The position numbers and the translations under genes were made by a program. This document shows, piece after piece, positions 44,130 to 52,597 of a stretch of DNA of 64,000 nucleotides. Within the stretch, counting starts at the first letter, position 1; each line of letters begins with the position of its first letter. The notes beneath the pieces were generated by a model. It saw only the letters and a list, made by a program, of their open reading frames with translations. It was not told where the DNA came from and searched no databases. The DNA is from Hungatella sp. (GTDB lineage Bacteria; Bacillota; Clostridia; Lachnospirales; Lachnospiraceae), in contig WASS01000020.1 in the NCBI GenBank assembly GCA_009712635.1, positions 310,001 through 374,000 on the forward strand. The letters run 5' to 3'.

Positions 44130-44258
44130 TCCCACTAAAGTAGACAGTTTAAATATAAAAAGCTGTTATTTTACTGGGATTTTTTTATGTCAAAGCCACC
44201 ATATATATCACAATTCAGAGCGGAAGCAGCCATAGAATACTTGGCTGGAGTTGGATAT
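44119..44258 (+). mobile_element. Left IS fragment, start of an unidentified transposase
   Basis: ATCCCACTAAAGTAGACAG at about 44128-44146 looks like an IS end, and ATG 44187 opens a short frame (MSKPPYISQFRAEAAIEYLA). The reading loses sense near 44258, where the IS30 remnant begins on the other strand. The family is not identified. Confidence 0.4.
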
Positions 44259-44874
44259 ATCCATTGTCAATGTAGGTATAGATTGTGCGGACAGACATAT
44301 CCAGTTCCGGATGATTTACGGAGATCTGATAGGGGGACTGCCCCTGCTCAATTAGAGGAGTAACAATCATATCTTTTTGATGCAGTTCGTGCTTTGTCAT
44401 GCAGATACCGTTTCTGGAATTGGTGAGTAACTCATGATATTTGCAGTCAGCAAACCGTGCATTGTATGTGTATTTGTGAGCAATGGTGCAGTGAGAGATC
44501 TTTTTGTCGCAGCCATTGCAAACGTAGGGAGCTTTATCCAGTCGGGAGCAGCGTTCCTTCACAAAATCCCGGCAGGTTTGATTACAGGTCGGACAGGAAG
44601 CACATTTGATCCCGCAGACAAGAATCTTTTTGCAGACATTTACTTTTCGACAGCTAAACCTGTAAATGCAGAAGTTCTTAGCATTGTAAAAGGTGCCTTT
44701 ATGATACCAGTCAGAGGAACGCCTGGCCTTCACTTCCTTATAGATGGTGGTTGGATCTTTGCACAGGTATTTTGCAATATCTTTAAAAGTATGATTTTGA
44801 TTTAAAGAGTTTTCAATAAAAACACGATCCTTCAGAGTGAGATGCTTCTGGTTACCAGGAATATATTTACTCAT
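44215..44874 (-). pseudogene. IS30-type transposase, 3' part lost
   Basis: A 219-residue frame with the IS30 N-terminal HTH (HLTLKDRVFIENSLNQ, IAKYLCKDPTTIYKEV) and a Cys-rich region, ending in SVRTIYTYIDNG. The DDE catalytic domain (a further 120 or so residues) is absent. The last 13 residues are read from the adjacent IS fragment, so the element was truncated near 44258. It is probably inactive. Confidence 0.85.
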
Positions 44875-44879
44875 AAAAT

Positions 44880-44903
44880 CTCCTTCTACTGCTGTCAGAA
44901 GGA
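44880..44903. repeat. Small inverted repeat beside IS30 remnant
   Basis: CTCCTTCT and AGAAGGAG flank ACTGCTGTC. It may be part of the IS30 end. The rest of 44904-45031 shows only IS-end-like bases such as TTTTCTAGACAAC near 45002. Confidence 0.4.
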
Positions 44904-45031
44904 GTTATAAAGATACCATGTATGTATGAAAGAGTAAATATAAACTGTGCAGAGGTAAACTCTACCTGGATAAATGGTAGTGGAATTGGATTGTCAACAG
45001 TTTTCTAGACAACTTTTTTAAGGGATCACAT

Positions 45032-45328
45032 TTACTTTCGTCCTAAGATCAGCGCTGCTTGTTTTAAAATATCGTTCTCCATCTTAAGCTGCTGGTTTTC
45101 TTTGCGAAGCCTGATCAGCTCGGCGTCTTCTGTAGAACGGTTATCTTTTTCCTTAAAGGAACCACTGTTATCTGCCTGGGCAATCCATTTATCAAGGAGT
45201 GAATTCGCAATATCGTATTCTCTGATAATATCGCATTTTCTTTTTCCGCCTCGATAGAGATCAACGATTTGTTGTTTTAATTCAGGTGTAAATGTACGAC
45301 GTGGTCTTGGTTCTCTGTTTTGAGACAT
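45032..45328 (-). pseudogene. IS3-family OrfA, orphan
   Basis: A 98-residue IS3-type OrfA with an HTH (FTPELKQQIVDLYRGGKRK) and a leucine-zipper tail (LRKENQQLKMENDILKQAAL). The frameshift-linked orfB (integrase) that should follow is missing, so the element is a remnant. TGTCTAG cores at about 45002 (inverted) and 45380 may be its ends. Confidence 0.85.
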
Positions 45329-45532
45329 AGGGCATCATCCTTTCTTTATTAATACTATCATATATGCCTTTAAATTTCTGTCTAGTTAATTGTAGCCGAT
45401 CCAAATTTACTTTTTCAATTTTCAATTCTCTGGCACTCTATTTATGTTACTTGGTAAATTATTATAAATGTTATATAATGTTAATTGAAGGAACCTTTTT
45501 GTTTAATAATAACGCTTTAGGAGTATAATTAT

Positions 45533-46222
45533 ATGGAAAAGAAGGATAATTATTTGTTACAACAATGTTATCATTGCGGTAACCAGGGGTTAATGGAGAT
45601 TGTTGTAAAACATCAGCATACATATGGTGGTCCAATATTTAATAAGTACGGGGAAGAAATAGATATAGATATGCAAGAGTATTTTGATTGGATATTATTA
45701 TCCTGCCCTGTTTGTAAAAAAGTCTCATTAGTACAGAAGTATAGTAATGAATGTGAATATAATCCTAATACAAAAACATATGGGGAGTATGTAGATTTAC
45801 TTTATCCTGAATGTAATGTTAATTATTTAGGTGTTCCAGAGGAGATTAAATCAGCTTTTGAAGCAGCTTTAAAAGTTAAAAATATAGATATTTCCATATG
45901 TCTACTATCATTAAGACGCGTATTAGAGGCTATATGTAAAGAGCAAGGTGCTGAAGGGAAAAATCTTGATAGTATGATAAAAAATATGCTAGATAAGGGA
46001 ATATTACCAGAGGTTATGAATGATGCTTGTTGGATCATTCGACAGTTAGGAAATGATGCCGCACATGCAGGAAAAATCCGAATATATAAGTCGGATGTTG
46101 AACAAACAATAGATTTTCTTAAAACAATAATCCAATATCTGTATACCTTGCCAGTACAAATGGACCGACTTAAAGTAAAAATTGAAAAAAGGAGAGAGAA
46201 ACAAAAAAAGGTACAGGAATAA
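45533..46222 (+). CDS. DUF4145-like protein with zinc-ribbon start
   Basis: A 229-residue protein with paired cysteines (CYHCG near 13-17, CPVC near 64-67) and a helical C-terminal domain (SLRRVLEAICKEQGAEGKN ... LGNDAAHAG) typical of DUF4145. Such domains occur alone or in restriction and other defence proteins; no partner is present here. The gene is much more AT-rich than the backbone and lies between IS remnants and a recombinase, suggesting acquisition. Confidence 0.7.
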   Translation: MEKKDNYLLQQCYHCGNQGLMEIVVKHQHTYGGPIFNKYGEEIDIDMQEYFDWILLSCPVCKKVSLVQKYSNECEYNPNTKTYGEYVDLLYPECNVNYLGVPEEIKSAFEAALKVKNIDISICLLSLRRVLEAICKEQGAEGKNLDSMIKNMLDKGILPEVMNDACWIIRQLGNDAAHAGKIRIYKSDVEQTIDFLKTIIQYLYTLPVQMDRLKVKIEKRREKQKKVQE

Positions 46223-46349
46223 AAAAGAAAGATATCATAAAAAGATATTTTTCTATCTTTATTGAAAACTGCTCTCCGTTACAAGAATAACGAAAGAAGA
46301 ATACTGAAATCATGAAAAATATTACGGTAAATAAGCAAAGGAGTTTACA

Positions 46350-46892
46350 GTGAAAAGAAAGATAAAGAATGTAATGAAATATATTAAATACAATGAACCA
46401 AATAGTTATATTATATTAGAAATAATTATATTTGCATTATTCTTTGTAATCATTACAAGTGAATATGATATCATAAAAATAATTGTTTTTATGATATCAT
46501 TTCTGGTCTTTGTATCTGTATTAATTAAAAGGCTCATATATACAAGAAAATATAGTACAAAGTATTTGAAATTTGTACCTGCTATTTTTACTAAAAAATC
46601 GTGGATAAATCAAAGATTATGTGCTATTAAAGGTGAATCTGTATATGGGTTAAAAAAAGATATGTATAGTATAAAAAAGAAATTAATACCAGGTATTACA
46701 TACTATGTTTATACTCACGAGCTTGTTAAATTAAATTTAGACAGTTTAGCGAAAAAGGGCATTATAACAGAATATCATTGTGAGAAGGCAAGAATGAAAA
46801 CAATGAAGAAAAAGCACGTCGTAAATCTAAAATTAGCAGCAGAGGAGCAACAATTTTATTATATTTCATTCAAATTTGTTGGAGAAAATTAA
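46350..46892 (+). CDS. AT-rich membrane protein, unknown
   Basis: A 180-residue protein with two adjacent hydrophobic spans (about 20-37 and 42-60), then a basic cytoplasmic-type domain rich in Lys. GGAGTTTACA precedes the start. I recognise no family. Base composition matches the DUF4145 gene upstream, and the two may have arrived together. Confidence 0.55.
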   Translation: MKRKIKNVMKYIKYNEPNSYIILEIIIFALFFVIITSEYDIIKIIVFMISFLVFVSVLIKRLIYTRKYSTKYLKFVPAIFTKKSWINQRLCAIKGESVYGLKKDMYSIKKKLIPGITYYVYTHELVKLNLDSLAKKGIITEYHCEKARMKTMKKKHVVNLKLAAEEQQFYYISFKFVGEN

Positions 46893-46895
46893 GGA

Positions 46896-46931
46896 AAATA
46901 GCACTCATAAATTATGTGAGTGCTATTTCTC
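46896..46931. terminator. Hairpin terminator between convergent genes
   Basis: AAATAGCACTCA (46896-46907) pairs perfectly with TGAGTGCTATTT (46917-46928). It lies between the AT-rich gene and the convergent recombinase gene. Confidence 0.75.
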
Positions 46932-46999
46932 TCAGATAAAATAAAGCTCATTTTGTGATTTGAAATCACAGTAACAAATTTTTAGTTTTTATTAGTATT

Positions 47000-48055
47000 T
47001 TAATCTTCACGCAATTTCACTTTATTTCTGGCACTGCGTCGACGTTCATCTTCCAATGCAGCATAATGTTTCTTTGTAGTATTTACATCTGAATGTCCCA
47101 GAACATCCGCCACCAAATAGATATCACCAGTTTCTTTGTAAAGTGCGGTGCCATAGGTACTGCGAAGCTTATGAGGAGTAATCTTTTTTAAAGGAGTAAC
47201 CAGCCTGGAATATTTCTTTACAAGATTCTCAACGCTGCGTACGGCAATTCTCTTTTTCTGCATAGAGAGAAAAAGGGCATTTTCACTGCCGCCTTCAGGG
47301 ATCATCTGATTTCGTTCTTCCAGATAATCCAGGAGAGCATCCTCTACTTCAGAACCAAAGTAAACAGTAACTTCTTTTCCCCCTTTTCTATGTATCCGGA
47401 TTCCTCCGTTTTTAAAATCAATATCATTAAGATCCAGGCCTACGCATTCCGATACCCGGATACCAGTGCCAAGTAAAAGTGTTAACAGTGCCAAATCCCG
47501 AACCTTCGTTTTCTCGTGATAGGCCTTTTGTTTCTCTGTTAAAGACTCACCTTTTTCTACTTCATCAAGCAATAAAGCAACCTCATCAACATCCAAACGT
47601 ATAATTTCCTTCTCATGCAGCTTGGGCAACTGAATTAAGGCTGCTGGATTGTTTTGAAGCCGTTCATTGCGGTAATAATAATTATAGAAGCTTTTTAAAG
47701 AGGAGATTTTCCGCATAATTCCACGCTCTTTATTAGTTACTTCCTGATTTCTATCATTAAACCGGTATTTTAAATACTCCATATATTCCTCTATATCAAC
47801 AACCCTGAGAGTATTTAAAAAATCTAATGGAATTTCTTTCATATCAATCTTACCAATAACCGGATTTTCCTTTTGCAGGAAGTCAAAAAATACCTTTAAA
47901 TCGTAAGCATAGGCGATCCTGGTACGGGAAGATGTACGTGGCTCAATGCCACGAAAAAAATCGCCGCAGAAATGAGGAAGCTCTTTGATGAGCTCACGCA
48001 GATGCTTAACATTTTCAATATCTTTTTGCTGATGGTAGGAGAGTGTAGCTTTCAT
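47000..48055 (-). CDS. Tyrosine recombinase, XerS-like
   Basis: A 351-residue tyrosine recombinase. The SAM-like N-terminal domain is followed by a catalytic domain with Arg in GTGIRVSEC, Lys in HRKGGKE, HxxR in PHKLRSTYG, His in LGHSDVNTT and the nucleophile Tyr in KKHYAAL. Length and the long N-terminal region (IPLDFLNTL, VDIEEYMEYL) resemble the single-recombinase XerS type more than XerC/D. It may resolve chromosome dimers. Palindromic repeats lie 250-370 bases upstream at the edge of the phage-like element, recalling xerS genes placed next to their dif site. Alternatively it belongs to an island. Confidence 0.78.
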   Translation of the reverse strand: MKATLSYHQQKDIENVKHLRELIKELPHFCGDFFRGIEPRTSSRTRIAYAYDLKVFFDFLQKENPVIGKIDMKEIPLDFLNTLRVVDIEEYMEYLKYRFNDRNQEVTNKERGIMRKISSLKSFYNYYYRNERLQNNPAALIQLPKLHEKEIIRLDVDEVALLLDEVEKGESLTEKQKAYHEKTKVRDLALLTLLLGTGIRVSECVGLDLNDIDFKNGGIRIHRKGGKEVTVYFGSEVEDALLDYLEERNQMIPEGGSENALFLSMQKKRIAVRSVENLVKKYSRLVTPLKKITPHKLRSTYGTALYKETGDIYLVADVLGHSDVNTTKKHYAALEDERRRSARNKVKLRED

Positions 48056-48308
48056 GAAATCACCTCTTGTATTATTTACTTATTATTCATTAAATAAGAT
48101 CTTAATTTTGTTTTCACAGAGCTTATGTAGAAACAAGCAAAACCTATAAAATTAATTAGTCATTATAGCATATAGACCGCATTTACAGTTGAATACATAT
48201 AACAGCAGTAATGTAGATGCAGTGATGTGGTAAATAAGATAATATAGGAATTGAAGCTTTACATTGGAATGTATTAATTATATAAATGATATATATTGAT
48301 TTTCATAT

Positions 48309-48345
48309 AACTATGCGTTAAACTTTCCACTTGTTGCGAATAGTT
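48309..48345. repeat. Left boundary palindrome (site A)
   Basis: AACTATGCGTTAAAC... ending GCGAATAGTT: inverted arms AACTAT-CG / CG-ATAGTT. It matches the right-end site (53781-53814) in both arms but has a spacer about 3 bases longer. Candidate attL or remnant of a Xer site. The rest of 48056-48425 holds two GAGCGCGA copies (48350, 48373) and AT-rich sequence. Confidence 0.6.
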
Positions 48346-48399
48346 ACACGAGCGCGACATAACATTTTTCCGGAGCGCGAGTGCTTGTCACTGTTTGCA

Positions 48400-48425
48400 A
48401 AAGTTAAATTTAACGAATAGTTGAA
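48400..48425. repeat. Inner left boundary site (site B)
   Basis: Read on the minus strand this is AACTATTCGTTAAA, four bases, ACTTT, the same as the left half of the right-end site with identical spacing. On the plus strand CGAATAGTTGAA (48414-48425) is a 12-base direct repeat of 53806-53817. Confidence 0.6.
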
Positions 48426-48611
48426 CTACTCTACATATATTACCAAAACACCATCTATAATACAAGTCTTTAATACGGTATAATATCCACACCGTTTCAC
48501 AACATTGGCAGGAGAACCCCCGGCGAGATATTCGAACCAGTTTTTGCCCTTACGCCGGAGTGAAACTTGCCCCTCAAAATGCATATCTTTTAACAATGTT
48601 TTTACGACCAT
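48426..48611 (-). CDS. Small phage-element protein downstream of Rep
   Basis: A 61-residue basic protein (MVVKTLLKDMHFEGQVSLRR...). Its ATG shares a base with the Rep stop (TGATG), so translation is coupled. I recognise no family. Its place at the end of the replication unit could mean a copy-control or replication accessory role. Confidence 0.6.
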   Translation of the reverse strand: MVVKTLLKDMHFEGQVSLRRKGKNWFEYLAGGSPANVVKRCGYYTVLKTCIIDGVLVIYVE

Positions 48612-49585
48612 CAGGGAACCTCCTCAAACGGTATGACATGGAAACCATGGGAGAGAAGTTCTATCTTTCCAACCTCTATAGAACCGCCTGTATAATGGTG
48701 CACATTATGTATACGGCGAAGAAATGCAAGATAAGATTCGTAATTTTCTATCTGCAACTGTGTATATTGTTGACTTAGGGGGACATTGCTGATAAGATAA
48801 ACTTTGGTATAACAAGCGTATTTGTTTGCATACCTGCATGGAAGTTCCAAAGGGTAACCGTTCAGATAGTTGAGCATATCAGAAATACGGAAGCCAGCGC
48901 GGAACTCTTCAAAAATGACGATATCCTGTCCTTTATAGCTATCAAACGGGTGCAGGTAGTCAGTCACGCGGAATACATTGGAGTAACCATACTTTTCCAT
49001 GACACCTTTTGTCTTGCCGGACCCGGTGTCGCCGTATATGTAGGTTACTTCAAGATTTCGCCATTCATTCTTATAAGTCTCTTGTAAGATCGTCTGTCTG
49101 ACACGCTCTATTTTATCCATATGGAGCATATAGGAGGGGTCTTGTTCTAATATTTCATAATCTGCTAAACCCTGTTTAATCATGGCATATAAATCGTCAA
49201 TATCATTCCGTTTTCCTTGCCGTTCAACTGGCATATCGCCCCATTCTTCAAAGGTTCCCCCAACACGCGTATCTGACTTAGGATCGTTTTCCCATTTCCC
49301 TGTCTTACTGACATATTCCATATTCTGATGTGCCGTACCCTTTGCCATTTCAAAATGCCCACCATCAAAACGATTTTTGATAGTAGAGAAGCGGATACCA
49401 TTTTTCCCTTGCAAATAGAGGTGTGTGTGATACGTACCATTTTCTCCTACCTCATCAGCCATGCACCAGTAAACCACATTTCCCATTGTAGATAAGTGCT
49501 CCCGGATTCTTTCATGTGTGAATCCCTTTTCAGCAGGATTGTTAATTGTTATCTGCCACTTACGAGACATTGAATCTTTCTCCAT
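48611..49585 (-). CDS. rep: CRESS-type Rep: HUH endonuclease plus SF3 helicase
   Basis: A 324-residue rolling-circle initiator. Endonuclease motifs: I WQITINNP (10-17), II HTHLYLQG with H53 and H55, III EYVSK with catalytic Y91 and K94. The stretch HFEMAKGTAHQNMEYVSK closely mirrors circovirus Rep. Helicase motifs: Walker A GDTGSGKT (185-192), Walker B IVIFEE (222-227), motif C VYLISN (262-267). It should nick the TAGTATTAC origin 115 bases upstream and unwind DNA with its own helicase. Classical inovirus initiators lack this helicase. I chose ATG 49585 with AGGAGG eight bases upstream over TTG 49591. Confidence 0.93.
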   Translation of the reverse strand: MEKDSMSRKWQITINNPAEKGFTHERIREHLSTMGNVVYWCMADEVGENGTYHTHLYLQGKNGIRFSTIKNRFDGGHFEMAKGTAHQNMEYVSKTGKWENDPKSDTRVGGTFEEWGDMPVERQGKRNDIDDLYAMIKQGLADYEILEQDPSYMLHMDKIERVRQTILQETYKNEWRNLEVTYIYGDTGSGKTKGVMEKYGYSNVFRVTDYLHPFDSYKGQDIVIFEEFRAGFRISDMLNYLNGYPLELPCRYANKYACYTKVYLISNVPLSQQYTQLQIENYESYLAFLRRIHNVHHYTGGSIEVGKIELLSHGFHVIPFEEVP

Positions 49586-49608
49586 GTTCAAAACCTCCTA
49601 AATTTGAT

Positions 49609-49689
49609 TGTTACATGTTACAGATGTTACAACTTGCTGTAACATACCGCCTAGCCCAGTGTTTATAAGGGTTTGTTGGCTATGTTACA
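49609..49689. repeat. TGTTACA iterons next to the origin stem-loop
   Basis: TGTTACA occurs at 49609-49615, 49616-49622, 49625-49631 and 49683-49689, and inverted (TGTAACA) at 49638-49644. The last direct copy abuts the origin hairpin. Short repeats beside the stem-loop are the Rep recognition sites in CRESS replicons. Confidence 0.85.
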
Positions 49690-49720
49690 GAAGTCTGGGG
49701 TAATACTAACCCCAGACTTC
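49690..49720 (-). other. Origin of replication: stem-loop with TAGTATTAC
   Basis: GAAGTCTGGGGT (49690-49701) pairs perfectly with ACCCCAGACTTC (49709-49720), leaving a 7-base loop. On the minus strand, which is the coding strand of Rep, the loop and following stem bases read TAGTATTAC (49708-49700), identical to the circovirus nonanucleotide. By analogy the nick falls after TAGTATT, between 49702 and 49701. It lies 105 bases upstream of rep. Confidence 0.92.
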
Positions 49721-49800
49721 CGAAAACCACTACATTATTGAATTTGACGCAGGCAACCCAAAGAGTATGCCCCCCACTAAATGACATATTCCAGTCACTA

Positions 49801-49837
49801 CGCCGACCCCCACTCACGGGGGGCACGCAAGTCGGCG
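49801..49837. other. Hairpin 1 in the phage non-coding region
   Basis: CGCCGAC (49801-49807) pairs with GTCGGCG (49831-49837), enclosing CCCCC-ACTCAC-GGGGG. Stable, without T-run. Candidate second-strand origin or packaging structure. Confidence 0.6.
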
Positions 49838-49927
49838 CTTAACGCTCGTAAAAGCCTACGGCTGTAATCAAGGAAAAACGGTTGAGCTTCCACCGCTAGA
49901 CCATCACAGAAAACGAATTGTATTGTT

Positions 49928-49979
49928 TGCCATGCCGGATTGCCCGCGCACCGCGCAGGGCAAATTCCGGCACATGGCA
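49928..49979. other. Long hairpin 2 next to the Zot gene
   Basis: TGCCA-GCCGGA..GCCC-GCGC pairs with GCGC-GGGC..TCCGGC-TGGCA across about 52 bases. It lies 11 bases after the Zot-gene stop and has no T-run, so it is unlike an intrinsic terminator. Filamentous phages use an imperfect hairpin in the intergenic region as packaging signal; this is the best candidate. Confidence 0.6.
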
Positions 49980-49989
49980 GGAGTTAAGG

Positions 49990-50748
49990 CTAATGCATCA
50001 CTTTAGGTGCGAATCCCTGTCTGGACAGGCGTTGGACTTTCTCATAGGTATCATAGGAATCCCTGAGATCATCAGTCTGGATAAATGAACGTACCCAACG
50101 TTTCGGAAGCTTGAATTTCTTTTCTGGACTGTAATTATCTATAACAGAGCAATAGTCATCCGCATCATAGCACTTTACCCGCGTCCAACGTCCAAAGAAT
50201 GTACGGCACTCCATAACATCATAGCATTGTTCCCGGAGAGGTTTTGCAACACGGGTAAACACCTGCGAAGAAGATAAAATGGTTATTTTCTGCTTACGTT
50301 GCATCGTAATTTCACTTAACAGAGTTTCCGGAAAATCCTTTGAAACAGCAGAAGAAAATTCGTTTTGAATTTCATCAAGAGCAAATATAATACCATCATC
50401 ACCGTTACGGTATTTCAGCAGATCATTTAAGCTTTCTAATGGCGCAGTTTGGTATTTGTATGCGAAATTGGTATAAATACACGCTTTAGGGTATTTCCTG
50501 CGTAGATTATCCAAATACCAGACCATAGCCATGGTTTTCCCGGCTCCTTGTCTGCCACAAAACATTTTAAGCCCAAAGGGGCGGAAGACGACAACACCTT
50601 GTTTTTTCAATTTTAATTCCTTTCGTAAATCTATCAATTTCCACCTAATGAATACTACAAAATGACCAAACCAGACAATCATAGCCGGAAGCTTCAGGCA
50701 AAGAAATACGAAACAAATAAATCCTATGAACATTTTTAAAATTATCAT
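49990..50748 (-). CDS. Zot / pI-like filamentous phage assembly ATPase
   Basis: A 252-residue protein with an N-terminal membrane segment (about 3-35), Walker A GRQGAGKT (65-72) and Walker B IIFALDE (120-126), followed by EITMQRKQKITILSSSQ, as in the Zot family. pI/Zot drives extrusion of filamentous virions through the membrane. In classical pI the span follows the ATPase domain; here it precedes it, which may suit a Gram-positive envelope. The start follows GGAGGTGTT. Confidence 0.88.
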   Translation of the reverse strand: MIILKMFIGFICFVFLCLKLPAMIVWFGHFVVFIRWKLIDLRKELKLKKQGVVVFRPFGLKMFCGRQGAGKTMAMVWYLDNLRRKYPKACIYTNFAYKYQTAPLESLNDLLKYRNGDDGIIFALDEIQNEFSSAVSKDFPETLLSEITMQRKQKITILSSSQVFTRVAKPLREQCYDVMECRTFFGRWTRVKCYDADDYCSVIDNYSPEKKFKLPKRWVRSFIQTDDLRDSYDTYEKVQRLSRQGFAPKVMH

Positions 50749-50769
50749 AACACCTCCATAAAGTTAGAT

Positions 50770-51012
50770 TTAAGTAAAGGGTAATAACCGCCAGACAAAC
50801 AGAACCAAGCCTATCCCTATCTTGATCGTTGTCCAGGTAAATACACAGGTAGCAAATAACAAGAGTAGATCAGAACCAACAATCCAACTCCCATACGCTG
50901 ACACCGTGGAAAGCGCCGATATCATGTCGATCGGCAACGTGACCATAGAAACAGTACTGATTAGAGTGTCTAAAAAAGCCACGAACATATTGATAAAAAA
51001 CTCAACAATCAC
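50770..51012 (-). CDS. Small two-span membrane protein, pVI-like position
   Basis: An 80-residue protein with two hydrophobic segments (about 5-25 and 45-72) and a basic C-terminus. It lies between the secreted protein and Zot, where filamentous phages encode pVI. There is no sequence signature; assignment is by position only. Confidence 0.6.
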   Translation of the reverse strand: MIVEFFINMFVAFLDTLISTVSMVTLPIDMISALSTVSAYGSWIVGSDLLLLFATCVFTWTTIKIGIGLVLFVWRLLPFT

Positions 51013-51023
51013 ACCATCACCCC

Positions 51024-51902
51024 CTATGTATCCTCTGATCGTTCCATGTGATTCTTAATCCCTATCAAAGCCCCCAAAGTAATAGGAGCCTGACCAATAA
51101 AAGCCAAAAACTGATTGATATTGTAGAAGAGAAGCAGGAGAGTAATAAACCCACGTATGACTTTACGGAACATTGTCAATGCTTCAATCACATAATCCAT
51201 ATTTACAATTGTGGCAGTAGTTCCATACATGGTAACTGTTATATCGGATAGTTCTTTTTCTGACGAGAACACGCTTGACATATCATACGGAGTTACAGCG
51301 AAAGCCCCCTTAAAACGGTCTACAAGATAATTGATTTTTTCTTCCAAATAGCCATCAGCCGGGATAAAGAGTGATTTTAAAATATCAAGAATCGCATTGC
51401 CGATTTTACCGGGAAGAGAAGAGATTGCATTTACTACATTACGCAGACCGGAAATAATGCCGGGACTTGGATCATCATCACCGCCACCAGAATTATCCCA
51501 ATAATCCGAGTAAGCGGAGAAGTTCGCTTTTGCATGTTCTGTAAATACCGTGTCGGAAGCCGAGGTGTACTTAACTGTACCCGAACTTGTCATAATATCA
51601 CCGTTAGCAGACAGATAAGTTAAATACCCCCAAATATTGGGGAAAGACGATAACTGCTCCCAATTTTCAGAAGTCTCCGGAATCCAAATGAAAGCAACAT
51701 ATGTACTACTAGTAGAGGGATAAACAATTGCAGTAGGAGAATAAAACAAATAATAGGAAGAGTTATTGCTACGGTAAAACAATGCATAATATTGGTAAAA
51801 CTCTGCATTCATATTAGGTCTTGCCGGGATCTGTTTCACATCAGCATACGACGGAAAAGTCATAACAAGAATCATACAAAATAAAATCAGAAATCGTTTC
51901 AT
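51024..51902 (-). CDS. Secreted, C-terminally anchored protein, possible pIII-like adsorption protein
   Basis: A 292-residue protein with a clear signal peptide (residues 1-20, cleavage near YAD), an extracellular Tyr/Ser-rich domain, a Gly/Asp linker (SGGGDDDPSPG) around 140, and membrane segments near 240-275. This is the layout of filamentous phage pIII: receptor-binding domain, flexible linker, membrane anchor. No direct similarity was recognised. It overlaps the previous gene by 4 bases. Confidence 0.6.
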   Translation of the reverse strand: MKRFLILFCMILVMTFPSYADVKQIPARPNMNAEFYQYYALFYRSNNSSYYLFYSPTAIVYPSTSSTYVAFIWIPETSENWEQLSSFPNIWGYLTYLSANGDIMTSSGTVKYTSASDTVFTEHAKANFSAYSDYWDNSGGGDDDPSPGIISGLRNVVNAISSLPGKIGNAILDILKSLFIPADGYLEEKINYLVDRFKGAFAVTPYDMSSVFSSEKELSDITVTMYGTTATIVNMDYVIEALTMFRKVIRGFITLLLLFYNINQFLAFIGQAPITLGALIGIKNHMERSEDT

Positions 51903-52531
51903 AGAACCCCCTTTCTGAGATAAAAGAAAACAACTCTATAAATTATCTTCAAGATAATGCGGATACTGATAATAAGGACAATTACAACAATAAGGGAAAT
52001 AACCACCCTGTAAATAAGCTGAATTAGATCAGAAAACATGGGTTGCTGTTCAAACGTGGAAGTCACAGGAAAATAATAATAAAATACCTTAAGTTTATCC
52101 TTATAAACGATTGTTGTAGTACTCATAATGAGTTTATCTCGCTCTAAGTCATAATTATTGAGCAGACCATATTCACCGCCAAGTTTTACCCATTTTTCCA
52201 AGGAAAGAGAGTATAAAAAAGCATCATAATTCCAACCCAAATGCCCTGTAAAATGAAGTGTATTATCTTGAAAACCATAACCACCATAAGTGACAACAGG
52301 TGAAGAGAAGAACGCAAACAAAACATAATCCGCATAATCTTTATTCATGGAATATGATACTGTATTCTTTATGATAGCGTAATCTGAATAGCTATCACTT
52401 TTCGGTAAATCCGGTATATCATACCCTTTTAATAAAGCACTAGAGGGAGAAGCCGGAGAAGTTGAAGAAGCACAGCAAGGGAAGCAGAAGAAAGCGGAGA
52501 TCAGGAAAGCCAATACCAAACGAACAATCAT
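51899..52531 (-). CDS. Secreted, C-terminally anchored phage-element protein
   Basis: A 210-residue protein. ATG 52531 is chosen because GGAGGTATAT lies just before it and a signal peptide follows (MIVRLVLAFLISAFFCFPCCASS). The exposed domain is Tyr-rich; one hydrophobic span near 170-195 is followed by a basic tail. It resembles a minor virion protein in layout; function unknown. It overlaps the next gene by 4 bases. Confidence 0.6.
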   Translation of the reverse strand: MIVRLVLAFLISAFFCFPCCASSTSPASPSSALLKGYDIPDLPKSDSYSDYAIIKNTVSYSMNKDYADYVLFAFFSSPVVTYGGYGFQDNTLHFTGHLGWNYDAFLYSLSLEKWVKLGGEYGLLNNYDLERDKLIMSTTTIVYKDKLKVFYYYFPVTSTFEQQPMFSDLIQLIYRVVISLIVVIVLIISIRIILKIIYRVVFFYLRKGVL

Positions 52532-52597
52532 ATATACCTCCATACACCAGAGAAGTAAAAGAGGGACTTCCGATAATCGAAAGACCCTCAACAGCCA

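Noticed and set aside
45533-46892. A defence island built around the DUF4145 protein
   Set aside because: No nuclease, methylase, helicase or toxin partner is present; two AT-rich genes alone do not support it.
48056-48425. The recombinase at 47.0-48.1 kb as the element's own integrase
   Set aside because: It lies outside the nearest boundary repeat and resembles the single-Xer type, so I treat it as a host or neighbouring gene; it cannot be excluded.
49928-49979. Intrinsic terminator after the Zot gene
   Set aside because: The hairpin is strong but no T-run follows on either strand.
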